In this document: in pieces, positions 44,901-55,000 of the stretch
How the letters are laid out: the number at the start of each line of letters is the position of its first letter
How positions within the stretch are numbered: the first letter of the stretch is position 1
Source: Symsagittifera roscoffensis
Lineage: Eukaryota > Xenacoelomorpha > Acoela > Convolutidae
DNA length: 64,000 nucleotides
Direction of reading: 5' to 3'
Assembly: GCF_963678635.1 (NCBI RefSeq)
Contig: NC_087066.1
Coordinates: forward strand, 32,803,301 to 32,867,300
Program-made: the position numbers and the translations under genes
The notes under the pieces: generated by a model
The model's input: only the letters and a program-made list of their open reading frames with translations
Databases searched by the model: none
Told to the model about the DNA's origin: nothing

Positions 44901-44937
44901 TGTGACTGTAACATGTGCCGAAATAACTGGACAAAAT
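41909..44937 (+). pseudogene. Element IV ORF2, remainder (endonuclease, RT, cysteine end)
   Basis: Endonuclease: IVCCFYNPASSS, FPNANWIDYSS, KIYNCSDHKAISILL (about 42,330). Linker from 42,433 (NEIKKSILSEPFSPVCHTNI). RT: ITKSRGPDGLPP, NWKVEAVLPIYKKGDKR, YRPVSLLNLMKKLLEK, FLTDFSEAFDKIPHYELL, SGVPQGSLIGPLFF, IFADDL followed by TAA (43,696). The motif C region is then repeated by a 407-bp tandem duplication. Thumb LYKSLIFPVLTYGL and C-terminus RCTWVLFCDCNMCRN (about 44,880). Confidence 0.85.
43567..44380 (+). repeat. 407-bp tandem duplication inside the element IV RT
   Basis: 43,567-43,973 and 43,974-44,380 are near-identical copies, differing at only a few bases (for example GGCGTACC/GGCTTACC, GTGCCCC/GTGACCC). 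The breakpoint falls between GAAACTTTAGAA (SSETLE) and GAAACTTAGAATT (RRNLE), a microhomology. Both copies carry the same TAA after FADDL, so the stop predates the duplication. Confidence 0.93.
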
Positions 44938-45010
44938 TTTGAGAACTTTGGGGATATCATCCTATCAGTGTTCTACTGAAAATTCACAACAACAACAACC
45001 ACTAAGGAAA

Positions 45011-45494
45011 CTCCACAACAAACCTTTTCTCAAATTTGATCGCAGAGAGCACAAACGTTTTGCGCTCCCTTGTTGGCTGAAACCAGCAGAGAAGGTTTAT
45101 TTTAGAAGCCGGCAGGCATGTACGTACGAAAGATCAGTCGCTTGTGGCTACCGTCACGGTCACTGAGGTTATCTCACCGAAGCTGGTACGAGTTATTTAT
45201 ATGGATGGTCTCGTGAATACGGTTTCTTCGGCTGATGTATCTCGCAAACCTAAGGATGGCAACTAATTGAATTATGATCAACTTGCAGGAATCATCAGTG
45301 CCTTCTACGATACCACATGATCCTATTCCTGGACAAGAAATCAACGAGAAAATGCAGACATGATGGGACGATGATTCCCGATGACGGCGCAACGTATTCG
45401 CATTCGATCTCACAATTGAATGTTTATGCGAAGACCCCATCAAATCTGCTGCGTTCGTAAACCTCAGCTAACAGCATGGCTCATATGATAAGTT
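45011..45494. other. Unassigned DNA
   Basis: No clear gene. Short frames such as 44,939-45,166 show no family motif. The sequence may include the upstream part of the older RT element that is recognisable from 45,495. Confidence 0.35.
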
Positions 45495-45608
45495 GGAGAG
45501 TTGATTGAAAAGTAATTCCTTTGCTAAAACCCAACAAACTCGCTCAGGAATCTAAAAGCTATCGGCAAATTGCCCTTCTGTCCCCTGTAGCCAAACTAGC
45601 CGAACTCA
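45495..45608 (+). pseudogene. Older RT element, part 1
   Basis: Reads PLLKPNKLAQESKSYRQIAL and LSPVAKLAE, the N-terminal RT box (LKP-K----SYRPIALLSP-AKL-E) of a Jockey-like element. It stops at GAACTCA (45,602-45,608), where the minus-strand CR1-like element is inserted. It continues at 48,973. Confidence 0.8.
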
Positions 45609-45674
45609 AGTCAAGTCAAGTTTTTATGACCATTAGGCAGTGCCTCTTGTGGTCATTTCGAATGTTTTTTTTTC

Positions 45675-48237
45675 CTATCTCCGTTCGAATTCGTACATGT
45701 CAATTCCAATCGCTTTCCAATGTTTGTCCAGTTTCCACTTGAATTGGTCGATGGTCTTGCTTTGCACTGTTTCCTGTGGCAGATTGTTCCAGTCGAGAGG
45801 TGCTCTAGTCGTGAAGAAATTTTTTCGCATTTCTAGATTTGCTTTACGTACTACTACTTTACATGCGTTACCTCTAGAATCCCTATCATTCCGCTCGAAT
45901 AGTCCCGCAGTCGCATTCCTATTATACAAACCATAGCAGATTTTATACATTTCTATCATTGTCCCTCTGTTCCTTCTGTATTCCAGCGATGTTAGATTCA
46001 GTTCTGTAAGGCGTTCGTAATAGGATAGATTTTTCATTTCACTAACTAGACGCGTCGCTCTGCTTTGTACGTTTTCTAAGATCTTTTGATGCTTGATCAG
46101 TCTTGGGTGCCAGATTAGGTTCGCAAATTCAAGGTGTGGCCGTATCAAGCATTTGTAGATGTTTAAAAATACTTGTTTCGTGACTTTAGTGAAGCTTTTC
46201 TTGATTGCTGCTATCATGCCGTTTGCCTTATTGGCTTTTTTAGTGATGTGTGTTTCGAATGTCAGTTTGTTGTCAAGCCAGATACCCAGGTCTTTTTCGA
46301 GTTGCACTTCTCTAATGTTTTCGCCATTGATTTTATAAATCCTCTCCATATCCAATTTCTTGTTTCCTATTGTCATGTGAACACATTTGTCGATATTAAA
46401 GGACAAAAGACTTTGGCCTGACCAAGTTTCTAGTGATTGTAAATCTTCATGTATGCGTGTTACATCCGATTTGTCTTCAATTTGACGATATAATTTCGCA
46501 TCGTCAGCAAACAGATATATTTTTGACGCTATTGTGTCCGGCATTGTGTTGATGTATATCAAAAACAGTACTGGGCCGAGTACTGAACCCTGGGGTATCC
46601 CACTTTTTACTGGCTGCCTGAGGATCTTGAATCCTTGATTACCACTCTCTGTTGTCGTCCCGAAAGAAAGTCTGTTATCCAGTTCAAGGTTCTTCCAGTT
46701 ACTCCATACTGTCTAAGAACTCCGATTAGTCTTCTGTGTGGTACCGAATCGATGGCTTTGTTGAAGTCCAAGTATATCACGTCGACATTTTCATGTTTGT
46801 CCATTGCCTGGTCGTGAAGTCATCAATTACTTTCAGGAGTTGTAAGTTCAGTGAACGTCCAGATCGAAAACCGTATTGTGCATTTGTTATTAGCCCTTTT
46901 TCATTGAAATGATCCATTAAATGCTTTCGAACAAACTTTTCGAATAACTTGCAACATATTGATGTTAAGCTGATTGGTCTGTAGTTATCTGCCATCGATT
47001 TTTTACCTTGTTTAAATATTGCAGAAATGTTAGCCAACTTCCAGTCTTCGGGTATTTTGTTTGTCTCCCAAGAGGTTTGGAAGATAATCAAAAGTGGTTT
47101 TGAGATGAATTCTCGTAATTCAAATAGGACCCTAGGATGAATTCCATCTGGTCCAGGCGACTTTGAAGTGTCTAACCGATTGAGTTCTTCTCGGATGTCA
47201 TTCATTGTTAGCTCCAGGTTGTCATCAATGCTGGCGGTTGGTGGAGGGCTGATCTCCCAGTTACCCGGGGGTTCGTCAGTGAAAACCGATGCAAAGAAAT
47301 TTAAGAGCGCTTCTGCCTTATCGTCGTCTGTGTCAGTTAGCATACCATTTGGTTTTATTAAAGCGGGGATTGCTTCTCTTATGGTAGTTTTTTGGCGCAC
47401 GTAACTCCAGAACTTTTTCGGATTAGTTTTAGCTTCTGATGATATTTCTTTTTCACGTGTGAGTGCCTCCGATCGCGTGGCAGATCTAACTTCATTTCGT
47501 TTGGTTTTAGATTTGGTTAAATTGTCGGCTGTTTGATAATTTTTGAATGTTTTCCATGCTTTCTTTTTTTCTTTTATTTTCATGCGCATCGCCCTTGTTA
47601 GCGGCATTTGGTTGCCACTGCTGCGTATCTTAATTAAAGGCACGAATTTTTCGAAAAACTCTTTCATGCAGTTTTTCAGTTTTTCCCATGTGTTTAACTG
47701 AACGTTAGGGTCAGCTAGGTGGTTTCTCATCCCGTGGTAGTCTCCCTTTTCATAGTTTCTCCAGTTTTTACATTTCGATTTAATCCTGTTTACTGGCACA
47801 TCTATCTTGACAAGGACGTGGTCACTTTTTCCGATTGGCGCCTCTAACGTGATGTCTAGATCTTTTAAGACTATATCTGACATGACAACATCAAGCAGTG
47901 ATGCCTTGTCTCTGCCAGTTAGCCTTGTAGGCTCTTTGATATGTTGTGTTAGTAGTGCGTCTTTTATTGCCTCTATAAAGGTGAACTCAGTGCTATTTTC
48001 ATCTTTTAATGTACTCATGGCCTCCCAATCTATCTGTGGTAGATTTGTGTCTCCCACTATTAGTGTTGAATCATTTGACTGTGTTTTGTTCAAATTGGCG
48101 ATCAAATTTTTTAGTTGGTGGTTATTTTCTTTAGTTGAGTTTGGACTTCTATACAATATACCAAAGTTCATGATGTTCCTGCCAGTTTTGATTTTTAAAA
48201 ACAAGTTTTCACAGAAAGAAGATTTATTTGTGCTCAA
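45675..48237 (-). pseudogene. CR1-like ORF2 (endonuclease and RT)
   Basis: Three open blocks: 48,237-46,777, 46,804-46,607 and 46,562-45,675, separated by two single-base-type shifts (near 46,800 and 46,610). The endonuclease start (48,470-48,240) is decayed: WYTNIN, CKPDVIAL, then YINENLDYSLSTN after a TGA. Boxes: GILYRSPNS, VGDTNLPQIDW, GKSDHVLVKIDV, KSPGPDGIHPRVLFEL, DWKLANISAIFKQGKK, YRPISLTSICCKLFEK, IYLDFNKAIDSVPHRRL, SGIPQGSVLGPVLF, LFADDAKLY (intact), and thumb EKDLGIWLDNKLTF. C-terminus ends IGIDMYEFERR. Few lesions, so fairly young. Confidence 0.9.
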
Positions 48238-48481
48238 GGAGTAGTCAAGGTTTTCATTAATATAAACTAAAATTCAGCGTCCTTGATCAGATGGGTTAAT
48301 ATTTTTGATTCTATTTTATAGTATTGCATTTTATGCTATACTGGATTCCATTCTGCGCGAGAATTTTTCGGTTTGCCTCCGGCTAGAGCGATGACATCAG
48401 GCTTGCATTTTTCTTGATTCGTTCTCCACGTGATTTCGTGCAGTTTGTCTTGAGTTAATGTGTTTATGTTTGTGTACCAGT

Positions 48482-48935
48482 TTAATAAAGACCGGTTTGA
48501 GGTTTTTTCTTCATTCTCATTATTTGCAACCCTCTCACAAGGTGCACGTAGTCTCCTTGTTCCTTTTCGTTCAAGTTTTTTGCCTTTGCTATCAATCTTC
48601 TGACTTCTTCTCGTTCCTTGAGACTCCTGTCTGGGCCAATCCGCAAGTTTTTGATTTTATATTCGGCATCTTTTAACTTATTCAAGTTTTTCATTATCTC
48701 GCTTACATCTTTTTCGTTATCAAAAGATACAGGCAGTGGTCTGTTTGTCGGGGCTTCATCGTTCTTCTTCCCAAGTCGGACAAAACTTGTGGCTGTTTTG
48801 TTTCCCATTTCGACCGATGCTAGAAATGCTTCTATCAGTTGTTTGTCTTCTACCTTTCTGTTATGTCCATCTTGGTGGGTACTCTCAGGCGCTTTGTAAA
48901 TTATCAAGTTCTTTTTCTTCTTTTGTCGTCTTCTT
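48482..48935 (-). pseudogene. CR1-like ORF1, 5'-truncated
   Basis: Open from a basic stretch RAKKRRRRRQKKKN into LIIYKAPESTHQDGHNRKVE, SFVRLGKKNDEAPTNRPLPV, IKNLRIGPDRSLKEREEVRR and LIAKAKNLNEKEQGDYVHLV, ending at TAA (48,482). This is the RRM-like part of a CR1-type ORF1; the N-terminal finger or coiled coil is absent because of truncation. The endonuclease frame starts right after the stop in another frame, so this element does not use the TGA CTA arrangement. Confidence 0.75.
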
Positions 48936-48972
48936 CTTCTCTTTTTTGCTCTTCAGATGCAAAAAGAACTCA

Positions 48973-49485
48973 TACTAATGATTTTAACATCGTTCACTCA
49001 GACCATCAACATGGCTTCAGAAGTGGCAGATCAACCATAACTGCTCTAAATTGTAAATCCGATAATATCCGAGCAAGGCTGAACTAACAAAATTCTTGTG
49101 ACCGCGTTCTCTTGGTACCGTTAGGTTTCACCGCGAATTTTGACAAGGTCGACCATACGACGCTTCTAAAAGATGTTTTTGAGGCCAACATCTCGAACAA
49201 CACCAAGAGATGGATAGCAGCTGTTTTATAAGGGCGGATCACTTTTGTCGAGTTCTGGAGCTCGCTCCAAATCAAAATCTTGCCCATGCTATTTAAGATC
49301 TACATGAGCACTCTTTCGAAGCCCCCTTAACATAATTATTGTAACCTTTGCTGATGATATCGTTATACAAACATCCAACAGTGACGTCAAATAACTGAAT
49401 TCATAAGCCTCGCCGCACCTAACAGAATTGGATGAATGGCTTGTCTCATGAAAACTTGCACTGTCCGCTGACAAATCATCGTCAA
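48973..49485 (+). pseudogene. Older RT element, part 2
   Basis: Resumes with NDFNIVHSDHQHGFRSGRST and ITALNCK, then GFTANFDKVDHTTLLKDV (catalytic Asp of motif A as NFDKV), LPMLFKIYMSTL, VTFADDIVIQTSNSDVK (motif C intact), HLTELDEWL and LALSADKSSS. Frame changes and stops are present. It breaks off at about 49,485, where the (ATCT)n tract starts; matching downstream RT sequence appears at 63,556. Confidence 0.8.
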
Positions 49486-49697
<212 letters not shown>

Positions 49698-49825
49698 TAT
49701 TTAATTGGCGTTTCATGTGACACATGTTTAAGAAGTCCCTATGTTGAAATGTTTAAGAGAACCCTATCTTTGCATGTTTAAACCTTTCAACGTATTATTC
49801 AACGATTTTCTACATTTGGCTTTAA
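49698..49825. other. Junction between microsatellite and satellite array
   Basis: Contains three ATGTTTAA(G/A) phrases (near 49,726, 49,748, 49,779). The stretch 49,711-49,743 is about 80% identical to 50,352-50,384 inside the array's non-satellite island. Confidence 0.6.
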
Positions 49826-50284
49826 ATCTAGCGTCCAAGTACGACTGCTCAAATCCTTATGGTTTCCGAGATATGGCCTTTTTATGATTTTTCATTTTAT
49901 TCTTTAAAAAACTTAGATATAAAAAAACTAACCGAACTTGAATTTTTCAACCCTATAGTGGGGGCTATCGGGGTACGTTCGGTGGCTACGGATATGGCCT
50001 TTTTAAATTTTTTTCTTCAAAAAAATTAGATACAAAAAAACTAACCAAACTATAATTTTTCAACCCTATAGTGGGGGCTATCGGGGTACGTTCGATGGCT
50101 ACAAATCTAGCGTCCAAGTACGACTGCTCAAATCCTTATGGTTTCCGAGATATGGCTTTTTTATGATTTTTCATTTTATTCTTTAAAAAAATTAGATACA
50201 AAAAAACTAACCGAACTTGAATTTTTTAACCCTATAGTGAGGGCTATCGGGGTACGTTCGATGGCTACAAATCTAGCGTCCAAA

Positions 50285-50555
50285 TCTGCATGTTTAACGA
50301 AAGTGTTTTCTGCACGTTTAAGCTATATCGTTTATTAAAACGCTCAAGACATTTCATTTAGCACAGGTTTATGAAGTCCTTATGCCGGTCTAATAAAAGG
50401 ACAAAACATGCAAGGGTTGAAAAGTTTACTCAGGTCAGCGTTTCGAAATCTGATGGAGCTCGAATGCTTCAAAACTCTTTACATTTTTTCCTCTTTTCGC
50501 AACGTAGAACTATCACAGTTTTTCTTTCACAGATTACTTAAATAATTTTGAATTT
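50285..50555. other. Non-satellite island inside the array
   Basis: A block that does not follow the monomer consensus, between diverged monomers. It includes CATGTTTAACG, GCACGTTTAAGC and a stretch (50,352-50,384) similar to the left flank of the array. It could be ancestral flank copied into the array or a remnant of the DNA in which the first monomers arose. Confidence 0.7.
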
Positions 50556-52039
50556 CGCAACCCCGTAGTGGTTTGGTATCAGGGTACACGCAAGGACTGC
50601 AAATCTACCGTCCAAGTATGACTGCTTAAATCCTTATGGTTTTCGAGATATGGCGTTTTTTATGATTTTTCATACTTTTTAAAAAAAAAAATTAGATATA
50701 AAAAACTTAACCGAAATTGATTATCTCAACCCTATAGCGGGGTCCTATCGGGGTACACTCAAAGGCTCTAAATCTAGCGTCCAATTATGACTGCTCAAAT
50801 CCTTATGGTTTTCGAGATATGGCCTTTTTAAATTTTTTTCTTCAAAAAATTTAGATACAAAAAAACTAACCGAACTTGATTTTTTCAACCCTACAGTGGG
50901 GGCTATTGGGGTACGTTCGATGGCTACAAATCTAGCGTCCAAGTACCACTGCTCAAATCTTTATGGTTTCCGAGGTATGGCCTTTTTATGATTTTTCATT
51001 TTATTTTAAAAAAAATTTAGATATAAAAAAATTTACCGAACTAGATTTTCGTTTTTCTCAATCCCCTATATTGGGGCCCTATCGGAGTACTCTTAAGAGC
51101 TGCAAATCTATTGTCAAAGTATGACTGTTCAAATCTGTATGGTTTTTGAGGTATGGCGTTTTTTAAGATTTTTTTTTCAATTTTTTTCCCAAAAACTTAA
51201 ATATAAAAAGTAACTAACCGAATTTGAATTTCTCAACCCTATAGTAGGGTGCTATCAGGGTAGCCTCAAGAGCTACCAATATAGCGTCCAAGTATGATTG
51301 CTCAAATCCTTATGGTTTTCGAGATATGGCGTTTTTTATGATTTTTTCGTTTTTTTTTCAAAAAACTAGATATAAAAAAACTAACCGAACTTGATTTCCT
51401 CAACGCTATAGTGGGGTCTCATCGGGGTACACTCGTGAGTTGCAAATCTAGCGTCCAAGTTTGACTGCTCAAATCCTTATGGTTTTCGAGATATGGATTT
51501 TTTTTATGATTTTTTCAGTTTTTTTTTCAAAAAACTTAGATGTAAAAAGAAACTAACCGAACTTGAATTTCTCAACCCCATAGTGGGGTGCTATCGGGGT
51601 ACACTCAAGAGCTCTAAATCTAGCGTACAAGTATGACTGCTCAAATCCTTTTGGTTTTCGAGATATGACGTTTTTTAAAAATGTTTTTTTTTTTTTTAAA
51701 TTTAGATATAAAAAAACTAACCGAACTTGATTTCCTTAACGCTATAGTGGGGTCCTATCGGGGTACACTCGTGAGTTGCAAATCTAGCGTCAAGTATGAC
51801 TGCTCAAATCCTTATGGTTTTCGAGATATTGATTTTTTTAAATGATTTTTCAGTTTTTTTTCTTCAAAAAACTTAGATATAAAAAGAAACTAACCGAACT
51901 TGAATTTCTCAACCCCATAGTGGGGTGCTATCGGGGTACACTCAAGAGCTCTAAATCTAACGTACAAGTATGACTGCTCAAATCCTTTTGGTTTTCGAGA
52001 TATGACGTTTTTTAAAATTGTTTTTTTTTTTTTTTAAAT

Positions 52040-55000
52040 TTGGATATAAAAAAACTAACCGAACTTGATTTCCTCAACCCTATAGTGGGGTCCTATCGGG
52101 GTACACTCGTGAGTTGCAAATCTAGCGTCAAGTATGACTGCTCAAATCCTTATGGTTTTCGAGATAAGGATTTTTTAATGATTTTTCAGTTTTTTTTTTT
52201 CGAAAAATTTAGATATAAAAAGAAACTAACCGAACTTGAATTTCTCAACCCCATAGTGGGGTGCTATCGGGGTACACTCAAGAACTCTTAATCTAGCGTG
52301 CAAGTATGGCTGCTCAAATCCATCTGGTTTTCGAGATATGGCGTTTTTTATGATTTTTTCGTTTTTTTTTTCTTCAAAAAATTGGATATAAAAAAAACTA
52401 ACCGAATTTGATTTCCTCAACGCTATAGTGGGGTCTCATCGGGGTACACTCGTGAGTTGCAAATCTAGCGTCCAAGTTTGACTGCTCAAATCCTTATGGT
52501 TTTGGAGATATGGATTTTTTTATGATTTTTTCAGTTTTGTTTTTCAAAAAACTTAGATATAAAAAGAAAGTAATCGAACTTGATTTTCTCAACCCCATAG
52601 CGGGGTGCTATCGGGGTACACTCATGAGCTCTAAATCTAGCGTACAAGTATGACTGCTCAAATCCTTTTGGTTTTCGAGATATGACGTTTTTTAAAATTG
52701 TTTTTTTTTTAAAAATTTGGATATAAAAAAACTAACCGAACTTGATTTCCTCAACGCTATAGTGGGGTCCTATCGGGGTACACTCGTGAGTTGCAAATCT
52801 AGCGTCAAGTATGACTGCTCAAATCCTTATGGTTTTCGAGATATGGATTTTTTTAACTGATTTTTCAGTTTTTTTTTCAAAAAACTTAGATATAAAAAGA
52901 AACTAACCGAACTTGAATTTCTCAACCCCATAATGGGGTGCTATCGGGGTACACTCAAGAGCTCTAAATCTAGCGTACAAGTATGACTGCTCAAATCCTT
53001 TTGGTTTTCGAGATATGACGTTTTTTAAAATTGTTTTTTTTAAAAATTTGGATATAAAAAAACTAACCGAACTTGATTTCCTCAACGCTATAGTGGGGTC
53101 CTATCGGGGTACACTCGTGAGTTGCAAATCTAGCGTCAAGTATGACTGCTCAAATCCTTATGGTTTTCGAGATATGGATTTTTTTAAATGATTTTTCAGT
53201 TTTTTTTTTCAAAAAACTTATATATAAAAAGAAACTAACCGAACTTGAATTTCTCAACCCCATAATGGGGTGCTATCGGGGTACACTCAAGAGCTCTTAA
53301 TCTAGCGTACAAGTATGGCTGCTCAAATCCATCTGGTTTTCGAGATATGGCGTTTTTTATGATTTTTTCGTTTTTTTTTCTTCAAAAAACGATATAAAAA
53401 AAACTAACCGAACTTGATTTCCTCAACGCTATAGTGGGGTCTCATCGGGGTACACTCGTGAGTTGCAAATCTAGCGTCCAAGTTTGACTGCTCAAATCCT
53501 TATGGTTTTGGAGATATGGATTTTTTTATGATTTTTTCAGTTTTTTTTTTCAAAAAACTTAGATATAAAAAGAAAGTAATCGAACTTGATTTTCTCAACC
53601 CCATAGCGGGGTGCTATCGGGGTACACTCATGAGCTCTAAATCTAGCGTACAAGTATGACTGCTCAAATCCTTTTGGTTTTCGAGATATGACGTTTTTTA
53701 AAATTGTTTTTTTTTTAAAATTTGGATATAAAAAAACTAACCGAACTTGATTTCCTCAACGCTATAGTGGGGTCCTATCGGGGTACACTCGTGAGTTGCA
53801 AATCTAGCGTCAAGTATGACTGCTCAAATCCTTATGGTTTTCGAGATATGGATTTTTTTAACTGATTTTTCAGTTTTTTTTTCAAAAAACTTAGATATAA
53901 AAAGAAACTAACCGAACTTGAATTTCTCAACCCCATAATGGGGTGCTATCGGGGTACACTCAAGAGCTCTAAATCTAGCGTACAAGTATGACTGCTCAAA
54001 TCCTTTTGGTTTTCGAGATATGACGTTTTTTAAAATTGTTTTTTTTTTAAAATTTGGATATAAAAAAACTAACCGAACTTGATTTCCTCAACGCTATAGT
54101 GGGGTCCTATCGGGGTACACTCGTGAGTTGCAAATCTAGCGTCAAGTATGACTGCTCAAATCCTTATGGTTTTCGAGATATGGATTTTTTAATGATTTTT
54201 CAGTTTTTTTTTTTCGAAAAATTTAGATATAAAAAGAAACTAACCGAACTTGAATTTCTCAACCCCATAGTGGGGTGCTATCGGGGTACACTCAAGAACT
54301 CTTAATCTAGCGTGCAAGTATGGCTGCTCAAATCCATCTGGTTTTCGAGATATGGCGTTTTTTATGATTTTTTCGTTTTTTTTTCTTCAAAAAATTGGAT
54401 ATAAAAAAAACTAACCGAATTTGATTTCCTCAACGCTATAGTGGGGTCTCATCGGGGTACACTCGTGAGTTGCAAATCTAGCGTCCAAGTTTGACTGCTC
54501 AAATCCTTATGGTTTTGGAGATATGGATTTTTTTATGATTTTTTCAGTTTTTTTTTTTCAAAAAACTTAGATATAAAAAGAAAGTAATCGAACTTGATTT
54601 TCTCAACCCCATAGCGGGGTGCTATCGGGGTACACTCATGAGCTCTAAATCTAGCGTACAAGTATGACTGCTCAAATCCTTTTGGTTTTCGAGATATGAC
54701 GTTTTTTAAAATTGTTTTTTTTTTAAAAATTTGGATATAAAAAAACTAACCGAACTTGATTTCCTCAACGCTATAGTGGGGTCCTATCGGGGTACACTCG
54801 TGAGTTGCAAATCTAGCGTCAAGTATGACTGCTCAAATCCTTATGGTTTTCGAGATATGGATTTTTTTAACTGATTTTTCAGTTTTTTTTTCAAAAAACT
54901 TAGATATAAAAAGAAACTAACCGAACTTGAATTTCTCAACCCCATAATGGGGTGCTATCGGGGTACACTCAAGAGCTCTAAATCTAGCGTACAAGTATGA

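Larger units (their letters stand above)
37913..45010 (+). mobile_element. Element IV: decayed non-LTR retrotransposon split by an RTE-like insertion
   Basis: ORF1 (37,916-38,595) and the endonuclease start (38,596-38,808) lie left of the insertion. The endonuclease resumes at 41,909 and is followed by RT, thumb and a CTW-cysteine end at about 44,880-44,920, and a (CAA)n tail at 44,985-44,999. The left and right parts join at GGTGGAGTACT, which is present on both sides (38,798-38,808 and 41,909-41,919), in the same reading frame (HGGVL then MAVKQ). The 5' end is truncated. Confidence 0.8.
45609..48965 (-). mobile_element. 5'-truncated CR1-like non-LTR element
   Basis: Minus-strand element of 3.36 kb. 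The 3' end (45,609-45,625 on the plus strand) carries a short ACTTG repeat tail, as CR1-type elements do. GAACTCA flanks it at 45,602-45,608 and 48,966-48,972, a candidate 7-bp target duplication. ORF1 is cut near its start, typical of incomplete target-primed reverse transcription. It splits the older RT gene between AKLAE and the SDHQHGFRSGRST box. Confidence 0.85.

Noticed and set aside
48470-48490. Programmed -1 frameshift between CR1-like ORF1 and ORF2
   Set aside because: The endonuclease frame is in the -1 phase near the ORF1 stop, but no standard slippery heptamer is present and the region is decayed.
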